NCBI GenBank assembly: GCA_027341315.1
Contig: DAIENA010000025.1
Location: 1 to 7,496 of the forward strand
Direction of reading: 5' to 3'
Source: an archaeon
GTDB lineage: Archaea > Nanobdellota > Nanobdellia > Pacearchaeales > GW2011-AR1
Length of the DNA: 7,496 bases
Under the pieces are notes generated by a model. That model saw nothing but the letters and a program-made list of their open reading frames with translations. It was not told the origin of the DNA and ran no database searches. Below are positions 1-5,386 of this stretch, in pieces. Position numbers and translations under genes: made by a program. Numbering within the stretch: position 1 is the stretch's first letter; every line of letters starts with the position of its first letter.

Positions 1-96
1 TCTCACACATTTGTGATAAAACAATTTAATGTTTTCCATTTAAAAAATAAAGATGGAGAGTTTTTAAAATATTTGATTAAGAAAATTTCAGAATAA
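1..96 (+). CDS. C-terminal end of an unknown protein (5' end outside window)
   Basis: Frame 1 is open from the window edge to a TAA at 94-96, giving 31 residues that end LKYLIKKISE. The alternation of hydrophobic and charged residues (FHLKNKDGEFLKYLIKKIS) looks like the end of a real protein finishing in an amphipathic helix. The stop lies 9 nt before the stop of the convergent 91-residue gene, the tight tail-to-tail packing seen elsewhere in this window. The fragment contains no CpG dinucleotide, like the other unknown genes here. It is too short for any family assignment, and a chance open frame of this length cannot be excluded. Confidence 0.5.
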   Translation, partial: SHTFVIKQFNVFHLKNKDGEFLKYLIKKISE

Positions 97-100
97 AAAA
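95..100 (-). terminator. Possible oligo-T terminator of the 91-residue gene
   Basis: A run of six A on the + strand reads as T6 on the - strand, 5 nt past the TAG stop at 106-108. Archaeal RNA polymerase can terminate at short T-runs without a hairpin. In so AT-rich a sequence, a run of six is weak evidence alone. Confidence 0.3.
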
Positions 101-105
101 TTAGA

Positions 106-381
106 CTAATCTATTTTAATTTTATGAGGGAAATTCTTAGCTAAAGTTTCAAGTCTTGAAGCTTCTTTCTTTGCATCTTTACTATCCTTATCATTTCCAT
201 TATAGATTACTAATATGTCTCTCTCAAAAATTTTTCCGACAACATATGGAGAGTTATAAGATGAAATTTGAATTACATGCCCATTAGACTGTTCACATAT
301 TTGAAATTTATTTTTTTCAAGTTCATTACAAAATTTGTCTACTGCCAAAAAAACTCTATAAGCATTTCCATGTTGTTCCAT
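106..381 (-). CDS. Unknown small protein, paralogue of the 5666-5926 gene (MExHGNAY family)
   Basis: This 91-residue protein matches no family I recognise. It begins MEQHGNAY and aligns without gaps for 68 residues to the 86-residue product at 5666-5926, with 24 identities. These include the start block, LE at 21-22, F26, I28, E30, N33, V47, G49, I51 and ILV at 56-58. With a two-residue shift, the tails LETLAKNF and LEEITRNF also match. The pattern suggests a small soluble alpha/beta fold: strand at 7-12, helix at 14-25, strands at 26-60 and a charged C-terminal helix. No signal peptide or membrane segment is visible. The ATG start is supported by a TATA box about 26 bp upstream, implying a leaderless transcript. 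Only one CpG occurs in 276 nt, far fewer than in ftsZ next door. The product is real with good confidence; its function is unknown. Confidence 0.85.
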   Translation of the reverse strand: MEQHGNAYRVFLAVDKFCNELEKNKFQICEQSNGHVIQISSYNSPYVVGKIFERDILVIYNGNDKDSKDAKKEASRLETLAKNFPHKIKID

Positions 382-399
382 CTATTTTTTTCTAATATT

Positions 400-415
400 T
401 AATATTTAAATATTA
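400..415 (-). promoter_or_regulatory. TATA-type promoter of the 91-residue gene, within a perfect 16-bp palindrome
   Basis: The sequence taatatttaaatatta is a perfect inverted repeat, and its centre (TTTAAA) lies about 26 bp upstream of the ATG at 381. That is the same TATA-to-start distance as the other promoters in this window. The palindrome may simply reflect a self-complementary TATA element in AT-rich DNA, or may serve as a regulator site. Confidence 0.55.
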
Positions 416-431
416 TTATCCTCTAAAATAA

Positions 432-1529
432 TTATTCCAAAAATTCAATTCCCAATTCTTCTTCCATCTCACGGTGTCTTAAGGAATCGAAATCTTCGCC
501 GTGACCCAAAACCTGAGAACTTTTTACGCCGGTTACGATTAACAAAACTCTGATAGATTTATCCATGTCCGGAGAAATTTTTGCGCCCCAAATCATTTTA
601 GCGTCGGGGCTTAATTTTTCGCCGACTTCACGAATGATATCTTTGCATTCTTCAAGACTCATGTCCGGACCGCCGATAATGTTTACAAGCGCCCCTTTTG
701 CGCCGGAAATGTCGACGTCAAGGAGAGGATTTTTAATTGCTTTTGTAACTGCATCAATCGCCCGTTTCTCGCTGTCGCTTTCTCCCATTCCTATTAATGA
801 AACTCCTCCTTCAACCATCACTGCTCTTATGTCGGCAAAATCCAAATTTACAAGACCAGAAGTTGTGATTAACTCCGTCACGCCTTTTACCGCATTTGTT
901 AAAATCTCGTCGGCAATTTTGAAAGCCGTGTGAAGAGGAAGTTCGGGCGCGAGTTCTAAAAGTTTATCGTTTGGAATTACAATTAAAGTGTCTGTTAAAG
1001 CTTCCATTCTCTCAAGACCGTAAACTGCGTTCTCGATTCTTTTTGCACCCTCAATTGTAAAAGGCATCGTCACGACGCCGATAGTTAACGCACCTAATTT
1101 TTTTGCAATCGAAGAAACGACCGGCGCTGCGCCTGTTCCCGTTCCACCGCCCATTCCGCAAGTGATAAAAATCATATCTGACCCGGTTAATCTTTTTTTT
1201 ATTTCCGACTCTGATTCTTTTGCCGCCTCTTCACCAATTTTCGGATTGCTTCCAGCACCCAGCCCTTGAGTTAATTCTCTTCCGAGGAGAATTTTTTGAT
1301 CAGCGTCGGTATAAAGCAAATCCTGCGCATCTGTGTTCATCGCGATTAACTCCCCGCCTTTAATTCCGATTTCTTTCATCCGGTTAAGGGAGTTTCCGCC
1401 TCCACCGCCGATTCCGATAACTTTTATTCTTGTCGATTGTTTCTTTATAATCTCTTCAAGTTCTTTATCGACCTCTCTTGCGTTAGAGTAACCAATACTC
1501 GTATCCATCGAAGAATAATTTTCTGCCAT
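432..1529 (-). CDS. ftsZ: Cell division protein FtsZ
   Basis: FtsZ is a tubulin-like GTPase that polymerises at midcell and organises the division ring in the cytoplasm. The 365-residue product has the family landmarks in order. There is a variable N-terminal extension of about 33 residues, the glycine-rich nucleotide loop GIGGGGGN (39-46), NTD (65-67), the tubulin signature GGGTGTG (127-133) and the T7 synergy loop NLDFADIR (228-235). The loop's two aspartates (D230, D233) complete GTP hydrolysis in the adjacent subunit. The C-terminal domain ends in a short charged helix, EMEEELGIEFLE, rather than a long linker. Length is normal for an archaeal FtsZ. The ATG is supported by a TATA box 25-26 bp upstream, so the transcript is probably leaderless. 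It is divergent from the DUF218-like gene across 87 bp. Codons are CpG-rich, unlike both neighbours. Whether it is the FtsZ1 or FtsZ2 type I cannot settle by eye. Confidence 0.98.
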   Translation of the reverse strand: MAENYSSMDTSIGYSNAREVDKELEEIIKKQSTRIKVIGIGGGGGNSLNRMKEIGIKGGELIAMNTDAQDLLYTDADQKILLGRELTQGLGAGSNPKIGEEAAKESESEIKKRLTGSDMIFITCGMGGGTGTGAAPVVSSIAKKLGALTIGVVTMPFTIEGAKRIENAVYGLERMEALTDTLIVIPNDKLLELAPELPLHTAFKIADEILTNAVKGVTELITTSGLVNLDFADIRAVMVEGGVSLIGMGESDSEKRAIDAVTKAIKNPLLDVDISGAKGALVNIIGGPDMSLEECKDIIREVGEKLSPDAKMIWGAKISPDMDKSIRVLLIVTGVKSSQVLGHGEDFDSLRHREMEEELGIEFLE

Positions 1530-1550
1530 ATTAAAAGAATAGAAAATCTC

Positions 1551-1558
1551 TTTATAAA
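1551..1558 (-). promoter_or_regulatory. TATA box of ftsZ
   Basis: The minus strand reads TTTATAAA, centred 25-26 bp before the ATG at 1529, with an A-rich BRE-like stretch upstream. Transcription would start at or next to the A of the ATG. Confidence 0.65.
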
Positions 1559-1587
1559 AATTGTTGTGTTTCTTAAGTGTAGTTAAT

Positions 1588-1596
1588 TATTTAAAT
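1588..1596 (+). promoter_or_regulatory. TATA box of the DUF218-like gene
   Basis: TATTTAAAT is centred 25 bp upstream of the ATG at 1617. It is back-to-back with the ftsZ TATA box, with about 37 bp between the two centres. Confidence 0.6.
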
Positions 1597-1616
1597 TTTC
1601 AAAAGTTAAAAAAATT

Positions 1617-2153
1617 ATGAAAAAGGAAGTAAAAAAAATTTGCATCATTTCTGGTCCTAATAAGGAAGTTGATTTAACAAGAGGGGAAACGGCAATAAAT
1701 TATTCAACAAAAAATTCTTTAAATATTCCCTTTAAAATTCTCGGAGCAGGTCCAGATTTAGAAAAAATGAAAAAATTTTATGAACTATTAATTAATAAAA
1801 AAATTTCAGAAAAAGAATATTTCCCAAATACAAAAAATTTGGACCACCATTTCGATTTGTATAATTTACTCATGGGAACCCCCAACGAAATTGAAACTGT
1901 CACCAAACCAACAACCCTTGTAAAAGACATTTTTTATGGTTTTTCTTACGAAGAAGAAGGAATTTATGGGATTGTGACCGAACCATGGCATTATAAAAAT
2001 TTTGAATTTGCTCAAAATAATCTAAAATACAAAGGAAGAATTCCAAGAAACCTTGAATTTTTTAATATTCCCTCAAAAGATATAAATTATTACAATTCAA
2101 TTCAAAAAATTTTATCAGGACTAAAAACAAAATTTGAACTAGCAAAATTTTAA
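1617..2153 (+). CDS. DUF218/YdcF-like protein (divergent)
   Basis: This 178-residue cytosolic protein looks like a diverged member of the DUF218 (YdcF/ElyC/SanA) superfamily, whose members have a Rossmann-like fold and mostly unknown substrates. Seen in the sequence: an N-terminal strand ICIISGPN (8-15); an arginine-containing segment TRGETAINYS (21-30), at the place where the family has its conserved R; a second strand FKILGAGPD (39-47) like the family's SGG loop; and the segment GIYGIVTEPWHYKNFEFAQ (115-133), which resembles the family's late strand with its 'VTs..H..R' motif. The usual R after the H is replaced (HYKNF). There is no signal peptide, unlike SanA or ElyC. It starts at an ATG with a TATA box 25 bp upstream and ends 1 nt from the stop of the convergent FKBP gene. 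Only 6 CpG occur in 537 nt. Family placement rests on motif resemblance only. Confidence 0.85.
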   Translation: MKKEVKKICIISGPNKEVDLTRGETAINYSTKNSLNIPFKILGAGPDLEKMKKFYELLINKKISEKEYFPNTKNLDHHFDLYNLLMGTPNEIETVTKPTTLVKDIFYGFSYEEEGIYGIVTEPWHYKNFEFAQNNLKYKGRIPRNLEFFNIPSKDINYYNSIQKILSGLKTKFELAKF

Positions 2154-2154
2154 A

Positions 2155-2817
2155 TTATTCTTCCTTATTAACCACATTCTCTTCAATCTCTTTAACTTCC
2201 AAATCTAATCCGAAAATTTCTTTGTATTTTTCTTTGAAAAGTTCGGCAAATTGTTTTAACCCTTTTGGAAGTTCAATAATTATTTTTTTGTCTTTAACAG
2301 CAAATTTAAAATCCTGTCTGAAAAAAAATTCATTCAAAGATTTTATTTTTTCATTTAAGTCTTCGACTTTTCTTAAGATTTTTATTTTATATTCGACGCT
2401 TTTTCCGGCAAGAGGATTGTTAAAATCTATAATCACCCGTCCGCTCGACACGGTCAAAATTCGCCCGAGCCGTCCGTCGAAATTAAAAACGCTTCCCGGA
2501 ATCGGATTTAGATTGCTGTCTTTAAAATTTTTTAATGGAACCATTTGAATTTCTTTTGGGTCCCTTTTTCCAAATGCATCTTCCGGAGCGAGTGAAATAT
2601 TATATTCTCCGATGTTTTTTCCGATTAAAAAATTGTCAACGCCCTTCACAAACATTCCTTCTCCAATGCAAAACACAAATGGTTTTGCATCAACTTCGTG
2701 ATTGTGCCCCGCGTGAAGTTTTTCAAGTTCTTTTTTCACGTTTGAATCAAAGACGTCGCCGTCCTTAATTTTTCCAGTGAACTCGATTTCGATAAAATCT
2801 TTTTTGTTTAAACTCAT
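2155..2817 (-). CDS. FKBP-type peptidyl-prolyl cis-trans isomerase, long SlyD-like archaeal form
   Basis: This cytosolic folding helper catalyses cis-trans isomerisation of prolyl bonds and probably chaperones nascent chains. From the ATG at 2817 it has 220 residues. The FKBP half begins DFIEIEFTGKIKDGDVFDSN (7-26) and continues with GEGMFVKGVDNFLIGKNIGE (52-71). The insert-in-flap (IF) chaperone domain spans about 84-130 and is followed by IIDFNNPLAGK (129-139). A C-terminal extension of about 70 residues (150-220) is typical of the long archaeal type. H35, H38 and H40 form a HAGHNH cluster that could bind metal. The familiar NHPLAG motif reads NNPLAG here. An in-frame ATG at 2868 would add 17 residues, but the TATA box at 2839-2847 lies 26 bp from 2817 and downstream of 2868, and the family N-terminus starts near MSLNKKDF. 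The C-terminal extension is more AT-rich than the catalytic part. Confidence 0.93.
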   Translation of the reverse strand: MSLNKKDFIEIEFTGKIKDGDVFDSNVKKELEKLHAGHNHEVDAKPFVFCIGEGMFVKGVDNFLIGKNIGEYNISLAPEDAFGKRDPKEIQMVPLKNFKDSNLNPIPGSVFNFDGRLGRILTVSSGRVIIDFNNPLAGKSVEYKIKILRKVEDLNEKIKSLNEFFFRQDFKFAVKDKKIIIELPKGLKQFAELFKEKYKEIFGLDLEVKEIEENVVNKEE

Positions 2818-2838
2818 TAAAGGAAAATAAAAGACGGG

Positions 2839-2847
2839 TTTATAAAA
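2839..2847 (-). promoter_or_regulatory. TATA box of the FKBP gene
   Basis: The minus strand reads TTTTATAAA, centred 26 bp before the ATG at 2817. Its position decides the start: the upstream in-frame ATG at 2868 would lie outside the transcript. Confidence 0.65.
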
Positions 2848-2873
2848 TTTGTTGAATAGAAAAATCACACAAA

Positions 2874-2884
2874 CTTTTATAAAT
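2874..2884 (+). promoter_or_regulatory. TATA box of the aIF5A gene
   Basis: CTTTTATAAAT is centred 26 bp upstream of the ATG at 2905, implying a leaderless mRNA. It is back-to-back with the FKBP TATA box, with about 36 bp between centres. The ftsZ divergent pair has nearly the same geometry. Confidence 0.7.
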
Positions 2885-2904
2885 GAAAATTTTTTAGTTT
2901 TGTT

Positions 2905-3294
2905 ATGGTATTAAAAATTATTAACGCAACGGAAGCAAGAGTCGGAACGAATTTAATTCTTGAGGGTGAATATTTCACAGTTAAGAAAATGGACGTCTCG
3001 AAAACCGGAAAACACGGGCACGCGAAATGCCGAATCGAAGCCGAGAACATGGTCAGCGGTTCGAAAAAAGTTTTTGTTACACCGGGCCACGATCGGTTTG
3101 AAGTTCCGCTCGTAAACAAAAACAAGGGCCAGGTTTTGTCAATCACGGGCGACCACGCGAGCATAATGGATTTAGATTCTTTTGAAACAATCGAAGTTGC
3201 GGTTCCCTCAGAACTTAAAGACCAAATCGGAATAAACGACAACGTCGAATACTGGAGCGTTGAAGGAACTTTAATCTTGAAAAGAAAGTCTTAA
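2905..3294 (+). CDS. Translation initiation/elongation factor aIF5A
   Basis: aIF5A binds the ribosome and rescues stalled peptide-bond formation, notably at proline stretches, and carries a hypusine or deoxyhypusine modification. The 129-residue product has the N-terminal SH3-like barrel (about 1-68) with the diagnostic loop SKTGKHGHAK (32-41), in which K36 is the modified lysine. An OB-fold domain follows (about 70-129, including VLSITGDHASIMD and ending LILKRKS). Length is normal for the archaeal factor. The gene needs deoxyhypusine synthase, which is not in this window. It has its own TATA box at -26 and no leader, and is followed by rpl40e, which also has its own promoter. It is strongly CpG-rich (31 CpG in 390 nt by hand count), typical of the core genes here. 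The opposite-strand open frame over this gene has no comparable support. Confidence 0.98.
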   Translation: MVLKIINATEARVGTNLILEGEYFTVKKMDVSKTGKHGHAKCRIEAENMVSGSKKVFVTPGHDRFEVPLVNKNKGQVLSITGDHASIMDLDSFETIEVAVPSELKDQIGINDNVEYWSVEGTLILKRKS

Positions 3295-3360
3295 TTAAAA
3301 GAACGGTAAATTAAATTGCGACCAAATTATTCATGAAGTTATAATAAAACCTTCTAGAAA

Positions 3361-3371
3361 GTTTTAAAAAC
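3361..3371 (+). promoter_or_regulatory. TATA box of rpl40e
   Basis: GTTTTAAAAAC, preceded by the purine-rich GAAA, is centred about 26 bp upstream of the ATG at 3392. The 97 bp between aIF5A and rpl40e hold nothing else I can name. Confidence 0.65.
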
Positions 3372-3391
3372 TAAATTCTTAATCTTAAACT

Positions 3392-3556
3392 ATGGCAACA
3401 AAAATCAGGGAAGCACAGGACAGACTATTCAAAAATATGTTTGTATGTCAGCGATGCGAAGCTAAAATAAGGTCGGACCCTCAAAAAATTCTTAAAGGAA
3501 AAGTTAAATGCCGAAAATGCGGCCGGTCACAGTTCAGAGTTTTGAAGAGAAAATAG
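3392..3556 (+). CDS. rpl40e: 50S ribosomal protein L40e (eL40)
   Basis: This small zinc-ribbon protein belongs to the large ribosomal subunit. In eukaryotes it is made as a ubiquitin fusion; in archaea it stands alone, as here. The 54 residues start MATKIREAQDRLFKNMFVCQ and carry two CxxC pairs, C19/C22 and C40/C43, that would hold one zinc. Between them is the basic linker KIRSDPQKILKGKVK, and the protein ends in the basic tail FRVLKRK. The leading helix plus F-V-C-x-x-C and K-V-K-C-R-K-C-G is the standard archaeal L40e layout. A TATA box 26 bp upstream supports this ATG. A 48-nt gap separates it from the next gene, which has its own promoter. The gene is easily missed because it is only 165 nt long. 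Confidence 0.95.
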   Translation: MATKIREAQDRLFKNMFVCQRCEAKIRSDPQKILKGKVKCRKCGRSQFRVLKRK

Positions 3557-3573
3557 ATAACCTAAAACAGCTA

Positions 3574-3582
3574 ATTTTAAAA
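3574..3582 (+). promoter_or_regulatory. Likely TATA box of the 88-residue gene
   Basis: The AT-rich ATTTTAAAA is centred about 27 bp upstream of the ATG at 3605, the spacing of the other promoters. A second candidate, AAGTTTTAT at 3592-3600, is too close to the ATG to serve that start. Confidence 0.45.
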
Positions 3583-3604
3583 ATAATAAAAAAGTTTTAT
3601 CCCA

Positions 3605-3871
3605 ATGGAGAAATTTAATCCCAAAAAGATATCTGCTTTAGAAATATTATCTCAAAATATTACGTTTGGAATTTCGTTTAAAATTATTTTTTCTAAAGGC
3701 TTCCTTGATGAAGTACTAGACCTTGTCGAAGATAAATATGCTACAAGAATTGAAAATAAAGAGGAAGATTCTGAGGGAAACAAAATATTTTACCAGATTT
3801 CTGACAAAGGGTTGGAGTATTTCAATGAAATTATGAATTTTGCAAAAAGCAAGTACTCGCCAGTTGAATAA
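3605..3871 (+). CDS. Unknown 88-residue protein, possibly winged-helix-like
   Basis: I do not recognise the family. The product starts MEKFNPKKISALEILSQ and has a hydrophobic first half (helical segments at 8-19 and 22-44), followed by a charged stretch IENKEEDSEGNKIFYQISDKGLEYFNEIM at 49-77. The last part, a strand-turn-strand with 'FYQISDKGLEYF' leading into a helix, resembles the wing and final helix of winged-helix regulators that end in 'Y.lT.kG...l'. That would suggest a DNA-binding role, but the recognition-helix region is not convincing, so this is a weak hint. No membrane segment or signal peptide is clear. The start is the first ATG, 26-27 bp from a TATA-like element. Composition is AT-rich with 4 CpG, matching the other unknown genes rather than its L40e and protease neighbours. 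Confidence 0.75.
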   Translation: MEKFNPKKISALEILSQNITFGISFKIIFSKGFLDEVLDLVEDKYATRIENKEEDSEGNKIFYQISDKGLEYFNEIMNFAKSKYSPVE

Positions 3872-3879
3872 CCACCATT

Positions 3880-3888
3880 CTTATAAAC
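3880..3888 (+). promoter_or_regulatory. TATA box of the M50 protease gene
   Basis: CTTATAAAC lies just past the stop of the 88-residue gene. Its centre is 35 bp from the ATG at 3919, so transcription should start near 3909 and leave a leader of about 10 nt. That makes it the exception to the 26-bp spacing in this window. Confidence 0.6.
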
Positions 3889-3908
3889 TTGTTTTTCGAA
3901 ATATGTTT

Positions 3909-3914
3909 AGGTGA
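3909..3914 (+). promoter_or_regulatory. Shine-Dalgarno site of the M50 protease gene
   Basis: AGGTGA matches part of the archaeal anti-Shine-Dalgarno complement (AGGAGGTGAT) and lies 4 nt before the ATG at 3919. It is the only clear ribosome-binding site in the window. It sits exactly in the short leader predicted from the TATA box, and so fixes the start at 3919 rather than the in-frame TTG at 3889. Confidence 0.65.
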
Positions 3915-3918
3915 AAAA

Positions 3919-5322
3919 ATGAATGTAATGTTTTGGGATTTGACTCTTCTTGCTGTTTTTGTAGTTGCGTTTTCAGTTTTTTTGTTTGTAAAAAGAAAGA
4001 AAATAAAAAAAGAAGGACTTTTATTTCTGTATCACACAAAGTGGGGCGTAAAATTTATTGACCGATTCGGAAAGAAGCACAAAAAAACTCTTAAAGTTTT
4101 AAGTTACATTTCGGTTTTTGTAGGTTACATTTTGATGATTATAATGATTTATTTATTCGTCGAGATTTTGATTGTTTACATATTCCAGTCGAACGTAGTC
4201 CGGGCGCTAAAAATTCCGCCGATAACGCCGTTAATTCCTTATCTTCCTCAAATTTTTAATTTGAATTTTCTTCCTCCATTTTATTTTTCTTACTGGATAA
4301 TAATTCTTGCAATTGTTGCAATAACCCACGAATTTTTTCACGGAATTTTTGCAAGAATTGCGAACGTAAAAACTAAGACGACCGGTTTTGGATTCTTTCC
4401 GTTTTTCTTTCCGGTTTTTCCCGCCGCTTTTGTTAGTATCGACGAAAAAAGCATGGAAAAAAAGAAAAATTTCGAACAGATGGCGATTCTCTCGGCCGGA
4501 ACGTTTGCAAATATAATCACCGCGATATTAGGAATTATTTTGATGGCTCTTTTTTTCTCGGTCTCATTTTCTCCGTCGGGAGTTGTGTATAATGATTATG
4601 CCTACGGTTTTGTTAACGTGAGTTCAATAAATTCCGTAAACGGCGTTCAAGTGCAAAATATTTCATATGCTGTTTTAAGCAATTTAACAAAACCCGGAAC
4701 TCAAAATAAAATTGTCGCCGGAAACGAAACATTTTATGGAATAAAAGGAATTTCGTCGACAGGGGAACTCGTACTTTATTACGATTCGCCGGCGATAGAA
4801 AATAATTTAACCGGTGCGATAACTAAAATCGGCGATGTAAAGATCACAAATCTGAACGAACTTTCTTCGGTTATTAATTCTTACTCTCCCGGAGAAAGTG
4901 TTAACGTATCGACGTACGACGGGACAAAAGAATCGGTAAAAGAAATTACTCTTGGAACTTCACCTGACAAAAAAGCGTGGATTGGAATCACTTTTGTTAA
5001 TTCACAGGCATCAGGCGTCGGCGGAGTTATTTCAAATTTGATTAGTTCGTACAAAGACCCGCACGTTTATTACACTCAGAATTTTAAGGGGGCAGAATTT
5101 ATATACAACTTTTTCTGGTGGCTTGTTTTAATTTCATTTAGCGTCGCAATTGTGAACATGCTTCCGGTCGGAATTTTCGACGGCGGACGATTCTTTTATC
5201 TGACAATTTTGTCTATTACAAAATCCAAGAAAGCCGCCGAAGTCGGATACAAGATCTCAACATATTTCTTTTTAATCTTACTTTTTGCATTAATGATTTT
5301 GTGGGCGAAAAGTTTTTTTTAA
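3919..5322 (+). CDS. Site-2 protease family (M50) intramembrane zinc metalloprotease with PDZ-like domain
   Basis: This membrane-embedded protease cuts transmembrane segments of substrates, usually to release regulators or clear signal-peptide remnants. From the ATG it has 467 residues. Hydrophobic segments lie at about 5-23, 60-88, 119-150, 189-217, 394-415 and 444-465. The zinc motif HEFFH (137-141, with E138 as the catalytic base) sits in the third segment. The second metal-ligand motif NMLPVGIFDGG (413-423, with D421 as third ligand) is in the fifth. Between them, about residues 225-390 form a large soluble insert in which the stretch at 291-345 (PAIENNLTGAITKIGDVKI...) looks like a PDZ domain, the usual substrate gate. 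Both catalytic motifs are intact. Codons are CpG-rich like other core genes. No obvious substrate, such as an anti-sigma factor, lies nearby. The in-frame TTG at 3889 would add 10 residues but lacks promoter and Shine-Dalgarno support. Confidence 0.95.
   Translation: MNVMFWDLTLLAVFVVAFSVFLFVKRKKIKKEGLLFLYHTKWGVKFIDRFGKKHKKTLKVLSYISVFVGYILMIIMIYLFVEILIVYIFQSNVVRALKIPPITPLIPYLPQIFNLNFLPPFYFSYWIIILAIVAITHEFFHGIFARIANVKTKTTGFGFFPFFFPVFPAAFVSIDEKSMEKKKNFEQMAILSAGTFANIITAILGIILMALFFSVSFSPSGVVYNDYAYGFVNVSSINSVNGVQVQNISYAVLSNLTKPGTQNKIVAGNETFYGIKGISSTGELVLYYDSPAIENNLTGAITKIGDVKITNLNELSSVINSYSPGESVNVSTYDGTKESVKEITLGTSPDKKAWIGITFVNSQASGVGGVISNLISSYKDPHVYYTQNFKGAEFIYNFFWWLVLISFSVAIVNMLPVGIFDGGRFFYLTILSITKSKKAAEVGYKISTYFFLILLFALMILWAKSFF
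5313..5320 (+). terminator. T8 tract at the end of the M50 gene
   Basis: Eight T in a row encode the final Phe codons and run into the TAA stop. T-runs of this length are efficient intrinsic terminators for archaeal RNA polymerase, and a new promoter begins about 30 nt downstream. Termination at the stop codon itself is plausible but unproven. Confidence 0.4.
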
Positions 5323-5351
5323 TGTCACTTTAAAATTATTACAAGAGAAAA

Positions 5352-5360
5352 GTTTAAATA
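5352..5360 (+). promoter_or_regulatory. BRE/TATA promoter of the 87-residue gene
   Basis: GTTTAAATA, preceded by the purine-rich GAGAAAA (a textbook archaeal BRE-TATA pair), is centred 26 bp before the ATG at 5382. The spacing favours that ATG over the in-frame TTG at 5364. Confidence 0.7.
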
Positions 5361-5386
5361 GTATTGAAGGATAAAATTGATATGGA
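5354..5386 (+). repeat. Duplicated promoter-start segment, copy 1
   Basis: This 33-bp segment runs from the TATA box through the ATG of the 87-residue gene. It matches 5638-5670 at 29 of 33 positions without gaps. The last 19 bases (aggataaaattgatatgga, 5368-5386) are identical. Confidence 0.85.

Noticed and set aside
565..933. 122-codon open frame on the + strand inside ftsZ
   Set aside because: It lies wholly antisense to a full-length, motif-complete FtsZ, and its translation has no recognisable pattern.
2222..2768. Two + strand open frames (2222-2548, 2535-2768) inside the FKBP gene
   Set aside because: Both are antisense to the FKBP gene, whose landmarks span the whole region; their translations are low-complexity or arginine-rich shadows.
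2818..2868. Longer FKBP start at 2868 (17 extra residues)
   Set aside because: The TATA box at 2839-2847 lies inside this extension, so the upstream ATG would not be transcribed; family N-termini match the 2817 start.
2877..3242. 121-codon open frame on the - strand over aIF5A
   Set aside because: It is the antisense shadow of a confident aIF5A gene and overlaps that gene's promoter.
3903..3914. Tiny upstream frame ATG-TTT-AGG-TGA overlapping the M50 Shine-Dalgarno site
   Set aside because: The predicted transcript start is near 3909, so this ATG is probably not in the mRNA.
3889..3918. TTG start at 3889 for the M50 gene
   Set aside because: It overlaps the TATA box and lies before the predicted transcript start; the ATG at 3919 has a Shine-Dalgarno site at the right distance.
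4338..4520. 60-codon - strand frame inside the M50 gene
   Set aside because: It is antisense to the catalytic region of the protease and has no independent support.
5364..5381. TTG start at 5364 for the 87-residue gene
   Set aside because: The ATG at 5382 is 26 bp from a strong BRE-TATA element and matches the start position in the duplicated segment at 5666.
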